A stretch of DNA of 64,000 bases from Prorocentrum cordatum (Eukaryota; Sar; Dinophyceae; Prorocentrales; Prorocentraceae): positions 704,703 to 768,702 of the forward strand of contig CAUYUJ010019370.1 in assembly GCA_963575745.1 (NCBI GenBank), in the 5' to 3' direction. A program made the position numbers and the translations under genes. Numbering within the stretch: the stretch's first letter is position 1; each line of letters opens with the position of its first letter. The notes under the pieces were generated by a model, which saw only the letters and a program-made list of their open reading frames with translations, was not told the DNA's origin and did no database searches. Below, one piece after another: positions 21,313 to 32,376 of this stretch.

Positions 21313-21879
21313 GTAGATTTTTACCCACCCCACCAGTTCAGACACTACGTTTTCTCCGTAGTAAAAATGCATGTTTTGGGCCTCAACCCCTCGCGCAGAT
21401 CATCAACAAGGAACAGTAAGCAGCAAGAAGTCAACAAGGAACAGTAAGCAGCAAGAAGCAGAATTGTAACAGTGGAAATTTCAAGCTGCAACTGGTACAG
21501 GAAACTGCGAAGCTGAGGCCTACAGCCGGGTGGCCCCACAAGGGGGCCGGCGGATCTTTAGTAGTACTCGTAATGCATCCAATGTTTTTAGTAGTGTTCG
21601 TATTTTAATAATAGCAATACGAATAGCAGTAAACATATTGAAACGAATACGAATGACGATACGAGTAAGACTCAGACTACAAATGATACCCTACATACTC
21701 AAACGAATGATGGGCATGATAAGCTTTTGGAGTGTTGCCCCCCCCCCGGTCGCACCCAGCACACGATGACAAAAAGGCCCCCCCCACGTGATCACAGGTA
21801 GCCCCCAGGATCCAGGGCCCAGCTGCGGCCTTTCCGGGGGACCCGCTCAGACCCTAGATCCAGGGCCCAGTTGCGGCCA
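21313..21879. other. gene-free spacer
   Basis: A short duplication (CAACAAGGAACAGTAAGCAG at about 21,402 and 21,433) is followed by AT-richer sequence with degenerate AATACGAATA words (21,560-21,720). No coding evidence. Confidence 0.5.
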
Positions 21880-22420
21880 CACACGGCCACAAGCTGGGGC
21901 TACGAGACCCGAAGACGGCCAATCTTTGCCCCAGACGGCACACAATTGCCCCAGACGCTTCCACGACAGCCCAATGAGCGTCAAGAGGGCTCCAAGAGGG
22001 TCCCGAGAGGCCAGCATATGTGAAGTCCCTCCTGTGTTTGAAGGATCTTAGCATTCTCGCCTTTCCGGGCCTCCAGAGCTCCAAGACGGCTCAAATCCCA
22101 GATGGCCTCCAAGATCTCTCCAAGAGGGCCCAAGAGGCCTCAAGAGAGCCCCTAGTCGGCCCAAAAGGGGCCCAAGAGGCCCCCCCCAAACGGTCCAAGA
22201 GAGTCCCAACAGAGTCCCAAGAGGGGGAATCCCAACTGACATGTCGCACTTTCCGCCTCGATAATGATACCCGAGACTGCCAGTTGGCCCCAGGAGGCCG
22301 CCAAGATGCCCAAATCAGGGCCCAGGAAGCCCCGCAGAGGCCTCGAGAGGCCCCAAGACGCGTCCAAGATCGCCTCCAGGAGGCTCCCGAGCGGCTTTCC
22401 AAGATATCCTCACAGGCATT
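21880..22420 (+). repeat. degenerate ~10-bp array (CCAAGANGGC family)
   Basis: CCAAGAGGGCCCAAGAGGCC-type words run with ~10-bp spacing. At about 22,036-22,080 there is a copy of the conserved core found in the 29-kb array (GTGTTTGAAGGATC, then CATTCTCGCCTTTCCGGGCC). Confidence 0.7.
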
Positions 22421-23689
22421 CAAGCGGCCTCTGGCCTACAACCTAGGCGCGGATTTGGGGCGTTGTGGAGTACTGTGTCTGCGCTGTGCCGCCTGCGCTC
22501 TGCAAGCGAAAGGGTTGCTTTGCAAGCGCTTTGCAATGTGCAAGCCTCCCTATGCTTCTCAGCATAGGAACAGCCCCGAACGCCAGAGCTCGAGGCCGCC
22601 AATGTGGAGGAGGAGGAGGAGGAGGAAGAGGCGGAGGAGGAGGAGGAGGCGCAGGAGGAGGAGCAGGAGGATTCTTGCCGCGCGGCCCAGATGTGGCATG
22701 GGCTTTGGAAATCCGGACCACGAAGATTATAAGGAAGCGGGAACCTGAAAGGCCACCCAGGCCCCAGGTTTCCCGAGAAGAGAGCGACGGAGAGGATGAG
22801 ATTGAGGAAGCGGAGGCGAGGAGGAGGAGCGGAGATGGAGGAGTAGGAGAAGGAGGAGAACGAGGAGAAGGAGGAGAAGGAGGAGAAGGATGAGAAAGGG
22901 AGGAATTTCAGCGTTTCAGTAATCTCAGAAATTTTGGCACTCCAGCCTTGCTCTTGAGTCGACTTCGCGCCGCGCGCTCATCATCCCACTGGGTCTCCGG
23001 GCTAGGTGTGTGCAGTCTCTGGAGGCGACCAAGGGCCCATACGGCCCAACAGGGCCTTCAACTAGCACCCAGACGCGAAGTCGCCCCCCAGAAAGACCCA
23101 TGGCAGCCTTAGCGCACTCCATGAAGATCCCTAAGAGGCCCCCTCACTCCAAGCCTGCCCACTCCATATTCAATGTTCAACCTATGCTGGCCCTGAACAG
23201 CTCGAAACTCCCGCAGATCCCCAGCAGGAGGAGGCAGTCGAGAGGAGCGAGAAGCGAAAAGCGAGGACAAGCGAGAGAGACTGGAGGGTCAGCGAGGAAG
23301 GATATGTGGGAACGATACCTAAGAAATACTGGAGGACGTTGTAAGGGAAGGTTTATGGGCAGAGCTCGTCCGAAAATCACGCACAAGCAGCGCAGTCTGG
23401 CGTCAGCTCCACGAGGCATCGCTTCATGAATCCATTGTGTCGTGGCAGCGCCCTGGCCTGCGCTAGAACCTAAGCGCGCGCAAAGCGCGCGTGGTATGAG
23501 TAAGATAACAGTACGGGGCCAGAACTCATTTTTTTCGTCGTGGTCGAGGTCGTGGTCGTGGTTCGTCTTCGACCTCCTGGCCTGCGGAACCGCTATAGCC
23601 TCCCTCCTCTGGGCTTCGGAACTCTTTGTTTTCGCTGTGGTCGTTGTCGTGGTGTTGGGTCCTCCTACACCCTGGGCCCCCCCCAGCAC

Positions 23690-25652
23690 CCCCAGTACGC
23701 ACATGGCCATGTAGAGACGTACTGCACGCACAGACCATACCCATGCCGTACACCCCCCCAGCCCGCCCCCCCCCCCCCCCGCAGAACACATCCTGCACGC
23801 CCACCGTACACCCCACCACCCGTCGCCCCTAGAACGCACCTCGCACGCCCACCGTACATCCCCCCGCTCGCCCCAACCAGAGCACACCCCGCACGCACGC
23901 CGTACACCCCCCGTCCCGCGCGACCAGCACACACCATGCACGCACAGCTGCACACACGCACACAGTCGCACACATGCACACAGACACACACCGCACACGC
24001 ACACACCGCACGCATTCACACACACACACACCGCACACACACACACACACACACACACCGCACACACACACACCACACACACACACACCGCACACACACA
24101 CACATTCACACTCACACACTCTCACACACACACACGCGCACACGCACACGCACACGCACACGCACACACACACACACATACACACATACACATATACACA
24201 CACACACACGCGTGCGCAGGCCACGCGCAACACCTGACCAACGCAAGCGCAGGCAACCACTAAACGTAAGCTCCCAATGGCAACCATCTGGGCATATCCC
24301 AGCGATTGCGCACCATGCGCACACATGCGTGTCGGGTGCAACTCCACGCGCGCGTGCGCACGCAAGCTCAGAGAAGCGGCGCTTCCCGTTCTTGTCCAGA
24401 AAGGTTCCCCCCAACATGTGCGTTTCGCTCGAGACCTCCTCGACAAACTGAGATTTTGAAATCGTATGTTTGAGACGCCTTCCGTTAAACATGAGGCTCT
24501 CGCTCGAGACGTCCTCGAACAATGAGTTACTCAGCGTCATCATCTGCATCATCGTCATCATCATTATGATTATCATCAGCATCATCATCAGCATCATCAG
24601 CATTAGCAACACCATCATCGTCATCAACATGATCAGCATCATCATCAGCACCATCACCATCATCATCATCATCATCATCACCATCATCATCATTATCTTC
24701 ATCATCGTCACCATCATGGACATTACCAGCGTCATCGCCATCGTCATCATCACCGTCAGGGTCATTGCCACCGTTGACTACCACACGTCGCAATACACGA
24801 CGCATGCAACACACACAACGCATGACAAACCCCCAGCACGAACATGGCCATATAGAGATGTACACCACGCGCAGACCATACTCATGCCGTACATCCCCCT
24901 GCCCGTCCCCCCCAGAACACATCCCGCACGCCAACCGTACACCCCCCCGCCCGTCGCCCCCAGAACGCACCCCGCACGCCCACCGTACGTCCCCCCGCCC
25001 GTCCCCCCCAGAGCACACAATGCACGCACGCCGTACACCCCCCGTCCCGCCCGCCCAGCACACACCCTGGACGCACAGCCGCACACACGCGCTCAGCCGC
25101 ACACAGGCACACACAGACACACAGGCACACGCACACACGCACACGCACACCCGCACATACACACATACGTGCACACGCCACGCGCAACACCTGACTAAAG
25201 CAACCGCAGGCAAGCACTAAACGTAAGCTACCAATGGCAACCGTCTGGGCATGCAGGGGATCCCAGCGATTGCACCCATGCGCGCACATGCGTGTTGGGT
25301 GCAACTCCACGCGCGCGTGCGCACGCAAGCTCAGAGAAGCGGCGCTTCCCGTTCTTGTCCGGAAAGGTTCCCCCCAACATGGGCGTTTCGCTCGAGACCT
25401 CCTCGACAAACTGAGATTTTAAAATCGTATGTTTGAGACGCCTTCCGTTAAACATGAGGCTCTCGCTCGAGACGTCCTCGAACAACGAGCTACTGAGCTC
25501 GCTCTCGAAATCTAGCGAATCTTTCTGCCATGCGAGTCAAACGCTCGGCGGGTTACATCGGCCCTGCGGGCTAAAACGTTGAGCAGGTCAGGTGATCATC
25601 ACCATCAGCATCATCAACATCATCGTCATCATCATCATTATCATCATCATCG

Positions 25653-25685
<33 letters not shown>

Positions 25686-26137
25686 ACATGGACATTATCC
25701 GCGCCATCGCCATATCGTCATCATCATCGTCCGTGTCATTGCCACCGTTGATTGCCACACGGAGCACTACACGACGCATGCAACACACAGAACACATGAC
25801 ACACCCCCAGCACGAACATGGCCATATAGAGGCGTACACCACGCACAGACCATACTCATGTCGTACATCCCCCTGCCCGTCCCCTCCAGAACACATCCCG
25901 CACGCCCACCGTACACCCCCCCGCCCGTCGCCCCCAGAGCGCACCCCGCACTCCCATCGTACATTCCCCCCGCCCGTCCCCTCCAGAGCACTCCCCGCAC
26001 GCCCACCGTACATCCCCCCGCCCGTCCCCCCCAGAGCACACCATGTACGCACAGCCGCACACACACTTACAGCCGCACACAGGCACACACAGACACACAG
26101 GCACACGCACTAACGCACACGCACACCCGCACACGCA

Positions 26138-26169
<32 letters not shown>

Positions 26170-26390
26170 CAGACACAAGCACACATTCACACACGTGCAC
26201 ACGCCACGCGCAACACCTGACCAAAGCAAACGCAGGCAAGCACTGAACCTAAGCTACCAATGGCAAACATCTGGGCATGCAGGGGATCCCAGCGATTGCG
26301 TCCCATGCGCACACATGCGTGTTGGGTGCAACTCCATGCGCGCGTGCGCACGCAAGTTCAGAAAAGCGGCGCTTCCAGTTCTTGTCCAGG
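23690..26390 (+). repeat. ~1-kb tandem satellite, three units
   Basis: Each unit has GTACACCACGCACAGACCATA, a CGTACACCCCCCCGCCCGTC-type ~35-bp subrepeat, a CA-rich microsatellite, CGCGCAACACCTGAC, CCAATGGCAACCATCTGGGC, GTGCAACTCCACGCGCGCG and (units 1 and 2) CTCGAGACCTCCTCGACAAAC, followed by a CAT/ATC run. The CCAATGGCAA word is at about 24,272, 25,231 and 26,258, giving units of 959 and 1,027 bp. The third unit breaks off near 26,390. His/Thr/Cys-rich frames here are CA-repeat artefacts. Confidence 0.88.
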
Positions 26391-28710
26391 AAGGTTTAGG
26401 CTTCCTGGGCGTCTTTCGCTGCTATGGCTGGGCGCAGCTCGAAAACATTGCCAGGATGGACCCAGGGAGACCTGGGGATCCGTTTCGAGCGGATGTTGGT
26501 GGGTGGGTGATGCGAGGGGAGGGGCCTTCCAGGGAGGCAGAGCACTTCTTGGACGGGATGAGGTTTCTACGCATGCATCTCAGAGGGCGGGAGCGCTTCT
26601 GAGGAGCCGCCACCCGTGGTGCGCCCTGCCAGACGTGTATGGCGACTGGTTGGCATGACGTCGACATCTGAACCTGTGTGTATTGACGATGGGTGAGCCC
26701 GTATCTCCGACGACCCGATCAAGATACCCCTTGGCTCCGAGAGCGGCGAGATGCCTCCAGTGCGATGTGTCAAGCCGCCGCAAATCTGGGGACTCTTCTC
26801 CCAGTCTCCCTTTCAGGATGCAACTCCTGCCTCGTGACCGCGTAACGTGTCGTGCTGAGGCGTGGTGGGCCAGAACCGGCGGAACGATACACTGTCCAGA
26901 AATTCCTGACCGTAATCCCTCCCTGCCCTTTCCCGAGACCCCCCGCGTTGCATCAACAACAAACGAAAACGGCGGGAGATGTTTGGCGGCTCGGCTCCTT
27001 TTGAGCTCGCTCGACTGCACGGGGTTCTGCCAGTCTGCGCCCTGGGCTCATGGGTCCGCTGCCTCGGCAAGGGCGGTGCAGCGCTGCATGGTGCAGCGTC
27101 GGCCTTCACCCCTCTCGATTTGGGTGGCGGATCTGCTCCGCGATCTCTTCTCACTCGGCTCGTGATGCGGGCGGCACGCGTGCGAGCTAACGCCGCCCTG
27201 ATGTCTTGCCGAGGGAGAAGCGGTCTGCGCCCTGGGCCCTCTCCGTGGCCGAGTGGTGCTGGCGCAGCAGCTCTCGCCAGACCCCCCTCGAGTCGTGAGC
27301 AAGTCACGACGGGAGTCTTTCGGCAGTCTTCGGCCTCCAGGGGCTCTTACAAGGCCTCGGGGCCGTCAAGGAACGACTCGGGATGAAGCACTGGCCCTGG
27401 GAAACGTGTCGGGACTTCCGGGCACCGCGCATCGGAAATCTGTTCTTGCGAAGGTACCAACCACATGTAGCTGTGGGTAGCGCAGTTGTGAGAATCGACT
27501 TCGGTGGCGCTCGGGCCACGAAACGTGTGAAGGGTGTGCCGAGATGGCCGGGGAGCCGCATGTGGACCCACTGGGGCCTTCGGTGGAGCTCGCTGTGGGG
27601 CCACGAGACGTGTGAGGGGTGTGCAGACATGGACGTGCGGACGGACGAGGCAGGGACGAGAGGAGGAGGGCGGCGGTTGGGAGTTGAGCGCGGCGCTGCC
27701 TCTTCAAAGCGAGGGCCCACTACCAGAGGATGGGAAGATCCAGCCGTCGCACCTCATGGCTTGAAAAACCTCGGCCCTCAGGTACGACGAGGCCGGCGAG
27801 GGGCCGGGCTCCTCGGACGAGGAGGACGACGATGAGGTGCCGGTGGGGGCGAAGTGGCGCCAAAACTTCGGCCATTCCCGGGCCGAACGAGAGGGGGGGA
27901 TAGGGAAAGGGGGGGGTACGAAATCTGCTGCATGCAGTTGGTTTCGGCCCCGCCGCCGGGCCCAGTCCTCGATCCATGGGCGCCTCCCGGCGCCGGGAGG
28001 CGCTGGGAAAATCAGCTACGTGAGCTGATTCCCTACCCTACCCTTTGCTATCCCCCCCTTTCGTTCCCCCCAAAACTCGCAGGAGTGACCTTCCGCAGGA
28101 GCGACTGGTGGTGCGGGCCCACGCTTCGGTGGCCCCAGCATGTTGGTCTGCGTGCTGCGGGCTTCAGTCTGGGCCCCCGCGGCCCTCGAAGCCGCGCACC
28201 ACAGGTCACCCCTACCCAGGACCTCTGGTGCGTGCAGGCGAAGACAGATCCTCGGAGGGGCAGGGCTTGGTGTGCAGGGGAGGGAGGCGTCGAGAAAGCA
28301 AAACCGGCAACTTTCCTAGTTCTGGGCGAATTTCTTGTGTCGGCGCCAGGCCCCTCGTTGCGGCGCCTCCAGCGACGTCCCTGGCGCGCTCCGCGCGTCA
28401 GGGAGGGTGGTCCAGCGCCGATCCAAGAAATCCACGCGGACCTCCAAAGGTTTTGGCGGGAGTTCCTATATCCTGTTGTCCTGCACTTTGCCGTCCTCTC
28501 GCAGAGCTCGGGTTTGCTTGCGCACACCATGGGTTTGGACTGCTTCCCAGGGGCCGGCGTTTCATCAGGAGTAGTTTGTTGACGGTCTTTGCCAGACAAC
28601 GTTTTACCAGAAGCCGAAAACGATCAACAGTTTGCTTCCACATCTTATTTTTGTTTGCGTTGCCAGGGTCCGGGGGTCCTTACCCATGTTTCATGGGCGG
28701 AGAAATGAAG
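26391..28710. other. gene-free region with dispersed and tandem duplicates
   Basis: No supported gene. Contains a block at 26,848-26,915 (GGTGGGCCAGAACCGGCGGA) whose complement recurs at 39,421-39,490; an ~80-bp duplication at 27,499-27,640 (GCCACGAAACGTGTGAAGGG against GCCACGAGACGTGTGAGGGG); a 24-bp perfect palindrome at about 27,979-28,002 (GCGCCTCCCGGC|GCCGGGAGGCGC); and a copy of the GCGCGC-palindrome repeat at 28,370-28,445. Confidence 0.5.
28370..28445 (+). repeat. dispersed repeat with CTGGCGCGC palindrome, copy 1
   Basis: CCCTGGCGCGCTCCGCGCGTCAGGG is followed by AGCGCCGATCCAAGAAATCC and ACGCGGACCTCC. Copies occur at 39,139-39,215 and 62,105-62,230. Confidence 0.6.
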
Positions 28711-28905
28711 GGACAACCACAACCGCTGGGCTGAGGGCACCGCTCCTGGCGCCCCCCAACAGCTTCGACCCCCCAGCAGTCATGGCCTGCGCGCGGCACT
28801 CGAAACCGGACGCCGCGCGCAGGTCCTCACCGCTGGGAGGTCGAAGGCGACCTTTGGGGGGCGCCAGGGGCGGTTCCCGCAGCCCAGCGGCTGTGGTTAC
28901 TCTGG
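28711..28905. repeat. ~195-bp foldback element
   Basis: The left arm contains ACCACAACCGCTGGGCTGAG, CCGCTCCTGGCGCCCCCCAA and CTTCGACCCCCCAGC. The right arm contains the complements GGGAGGTCGAAGG, TTGGGGGGCGCCAGGGGCGG and CAGCCCAGCGGCTGTGGT. The symmetry continues inward (CTGCGCGCGG against CCGCGCGCAG), leaving a loop of about 10-15 nt. Arms are roughly 85% matched. A ~117-bp tandem duplication (GAGGTGCGAACCAGGAGTGA and GAGGCGCGAACCAGGAGTTA) follows at about 28,905-29,075. Confidence 0.78.
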
Positions 28906-29204
28906 GTTGGGCCCCCGAGGTGCGAACCAGGAGTGACCCCTGACCACCACCGCCAGCCTCGATGGTTCGGGAGAGGTTTGACCTCCGAGCTACCTGGGAT
29001 AGCTCCGGTCCAGGGTAACTCCGGTTTGGGTCCCCGAGGCGCGAACCAGGAGTTACCCCATGACCACCCTCAGCCCCGAGTTCCTGGGCTGGAACCCCGA
29101 TCACAACTGGGTGGACCGGGGATCCCCGCGCACATTTCTGGAGCCCCAAATCGACGCCGAGGGTGCTCAGATAGCCGTCAAGACTATCCACGTTGGCCGC
29201 GCCT

Positions 29205-30180
29205 TCAGGACGCCCCGAGAATGGTCCAGCAGGCCCTCCAAGACGGCTCCGGGAGGCCAAAATCATTCAGAGGTGTTTGGATGTTTCGAGAGTTCTCCCC
29301 CTGTCGGGTTTCCGACGGCCAAGACGGTTCAGGAGGCGCCCAAGAGGCCTCCAAGGAGGCCCCAAGAAGGCCCAAGAGATCTCCAACATTTTCCAAGATG
29401 GCCCCAAGACAGCCCGGGAGAGCCCCAAGAGGGTCCCAAGAGAGCCCCAAGAGCACGTCAAGAGGTCCCCGAGAGAGTTCCAAGATGGCCAAAGCACCCT
29501 CAGACGACCCAGAAGGGCTCTAGGACGGCCCCCAAGGGCTTCAAGAGGACCCCAAGAGGCCTTGAAGAGACCAAAAACATAGATTTTCCTTGAGTTCTGT
29601 TGGTATTTAATGTTTTCGCCGTTTCGGACTTTGACGCTCCAAGGCAAGACGGCCCAAGAGGCACCAAAAGTCAGCCCATCACGGCCCAAGAGGCCCCAAG
29701 ATGGCCCAAGAGAGCCCAAAAGATAGGCCAAGACGGCCCCAAGACGGCCCAAGAAACCCAGGAGAGCCCCACGAGGTTCCCAAGAGAGCCCCAAGAGAGC
29801 CCCAAGAGAGCCCCAAGAGGTTCCCAAGAGGGCCCCAGGACGGCCAAAAGCCCCCAAGACGACCCAGAAGGGCTCCAGGACGGCCCCAGAGGGCCTCAAG
29901 AACATCTCCACGAGTGTTTGAGGAGGCCAACAGCATTGTTTGTCGCTGGTGTTTGAAGGTTTTTCGACGCTCTCGCCTTTTCGGGCTTCCCAAGGCCCGG
30001 GACGGCCGAAGAGGTTTCAAACACCAGTGCCAGAATGCCGCGAGAGACCCCGAAGACGGCCCAAAAGAGCCCCGAGACGGTCCAAGAGGGCACCAAGACA
30101 GGCCGCAAGAGGGCCCCAAGAAGCCCCCACGCAGACTATAGAGAGTTTGCCAGGTTGGCCCCTCCCTAGACCCCCATGAC
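29205..30180 (+). repeat. higher-order array: ~45-bp core plus ~10-bp repeats, period ~335-340 bp
   Basis: CCAAGAGGCCCCAAGA-type decamers fill the region. They are interrupted three times by a related core: GTGTTTGGATGTTTCGAGAG (29,273), ATTTAATGTTTTCGCCGTTT (about 29,608) and GTGTTTGAAGGTTTTTCGAC (29,948). Each core is followed by a TTTCGGACTT- or TTTTCGGGCTTCC-like block and then decamers. Core spacing is about 333 and 342 bp. An inverted core lies near 30,960-31,015 and a direct one near 22,036. Confidence 0.75.
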
Positions 30181-31737
30181 GGCTCAAGAGGGCCACAAGG
30201 CGACCCAAAGGGCTCCACTGTGGACGATTATTCCTCCAAGTGGGCCCCCAAGAGACCAAACAGAGGGCCCGAATTGGCCCCCAGGGGGCTCCAAACCTGC
30301 CTCCGGAGTGCTGCCCAGAGGCCTCCAAACAGCTCCCAACAGGCATCCCAGCGGTCTCTGGCCAAGAACCCCGGCAGGGGGGCAGGATGGGCCGGAGGTC
30401 AGTATGAACGGAGCGGATGGCGGAGGGGCACCGTGTCCCCTCCTCGCTGTCCTCCCACTGCTCTGCGTCGTCGAAGAGTTCACTCCTCCCTGCTCCTGCC
30501 CATCCTGCCCGTTCCTCCATGCCGACGACGCTCTCTTCTCTTCGTATTCCCCGCTACCCTCCTCCTCCTCCTCCTCCTCCTCCTCCTCCTCGTACCTTTT
30601 GCTCGCCAATGCAGTTGCGCTTGCCGCAGGGCGCTCCGCAAAATGTATCTGTTCAACACGCCGCGCTTGATTGCCTCCTAGTGTCCCCCCTGGTGCCCCT
30701 CTCCTTTCCATCCTCCCCTCCTCTCCAGCTTCCCTCGTCCCTCTGCCTCCGTCCGACAACGACGACGACGCGTTGGCCTCCTTGGGCCATCTTGGGGGGT
30801 GCTCTCTTGGGCATCTTGGGCGCCTCTTGGCGGCTCAGTTGGCGCCTCTTGCGGCCTCCTGGTGGCCTCTCGAGGCGGAAGGCACGACGTCTTGATTGGT
30901 GTTCCCCGTCTGAGGGGAATCCAGGTGCCCTTTTGGGCCGTCCTGGGGGTTGAGTGTGGAGCGTCGGAAGTCCGAAAGGGCGAGAACGCGAAAAACGTAC
31001 AAGCACTGATGGGAAAACGATAAGTTTGGCGCTGGTGGGAGTCCTCTTTGAGCCCTTTTGTGGCCCGAGGGCATCGTGGACCGTCGTGGCGCGATGTTTG
31101 GCCGCTTGAGGGCCCTCCTGAACCGTCTTGGACGCAAGTTGCCGAAACAGCGCCACACGGGGCCGGTTTGTTTTAGAAGGGAGCGGGGAGGGAACGCAAT
31201 CTGACCCGGGACCCCTCCCCCCCCCAGGACCCCTCTCGGCACTATTCTTCCCCCCCCCCCCTCACTGGCTCCCACCCTCTGCCGGGGAAGGGACTTCAAC
31301 TTCCATCCCATTCAAGTGCGACGTTTCTCCAGCGCTCTTTGGCTGTCGCGGTCGAGGAGGAAGGCCCAGAAGAAAGGGGGAGCTGGCGCGACGAGTAAGC
31401 GTGCGTCCCTAAATCCAGTGAATGCTGTGAAAGTCAATGTCCGGCTGCCTGCGGCACGTCCCGACACCGTGCCAGCCCCGCATTCTGGGTGCCGGATGTT
31501 CGAGCCCCATCCCCGACCGCTCGCCCGGGCGATAATTGTCACAGGTGGCTCCTCGTGTTAGTGCTGGCGCTTTCAACAGGCAGCGCATGCGGTGTGACAG
31601 CCTTTGGCCTTTGGAGCTTTTCGGCGGTTCTACATCTCCTCCCTCAAAAAAAAATCTTGGTGCCGGAGGTTCGAGGGAGCACGGGATGCCGTCACGTGTG
31701 ACGCCTCGTGCCCACAGGCTTGGGAGAGCCGTGATGA
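30181..31737. other. gene-free region
   Basis: Decamer array continues to about 30,370. A CTC run lies at 30,561-30,592. An inverted decamer array with core lies at 30,780-31,140. Nothing coding is recognised; 31,200-31,270 has C-rich homopolymer runs. Confidence 0.45.
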
Positions 31738-31950
31738 GGTGATGGTGATGGTGACGGTGATGGTGGTGGTGGTGATGGTGATGGTGATGGTGACGATGAT
31801 GAGGAGGATGATGATGACGATGCTGAGGATGAGGATTCGGATGATGATGAGGACGACGACGAGGAGGATGAGGAGGAGGAGGAAAAGGAGGAGCAGGAGC
31901 AGGAGGGGGAGGAGGAGTAAGATGAGGAGGAGGAGGAGGAGTAGGACGGC
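31738..31950 (+). repeat. (GAT/GGT then GAG)n microsatellite
   Basis: GATGGTGATG repeats grade into GATGAG and GAGGAG repeats. Apparent Met/Thr or Glu frames are discarded. Confidence 0.9.
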
Positions 31951-32376
31951 TGAGGCAGAAATCATTGATGTCCCTCCGTCCGTCATTGCCGTGCTCCTCC
32001 TTCTCCTTTTGTCGTCGGTCGTTGTATCGTCCCAGCTGGCTCACGAGATCGTATTGTGTCTACTTGAGCCATGGTTAGATGATTATATGTCACGGGCCCT
32101 TTCTGCAGCCTTGCTGTAGCCACCCGAAAGCCAGAATATCGTAAGCTGGAGCCACCTCGAAGACATACCACGGGATGGGTCCCATGCCAGCTAAGACCGT
32201 CGTACTGGGAGTCGACCAGAATTTCAGTGCGCGCAAAACGCGCGCGTCGTCCTAGTATGTGTATATATATATATATGTAAATCAAAGCGAGGCGGCCGAA
32301 CGGTCATTCACTGTCCCTGGGTGCGTGGCTGAAGGGCCAGGGGGACTCCGCGGGGCGGATTCTGCTTGCTGAATTG

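Noticed and set aside
20394-21328. Repeat protein encoded by the 74-bp minisatellite
   Set aside because: Unit length is not a multiple of three, so the same DNA repeat is read in rotating frames; no constant peptide repeat.
23177-24115. 312-aa Cys/Val-rich minus-strand frame
   Set aside because: Translation of CA/TG repeats; composition follows the satellite and is repeated in units 2 and 3.
26580-27165. Overlapping 140-160-aa frames on both strands
   Set aside because: Some protein-like words, but part of the region is a dispersed repeat shared with 39.4 kb, and neither strand has splice or start support.
32064-32085. Leader-like GGCTCAAG word on the minus strand
   Set aside because: Only the last eight bases and a partial CCAT fit; the CCGTAG part is absent and no coding frame follows.
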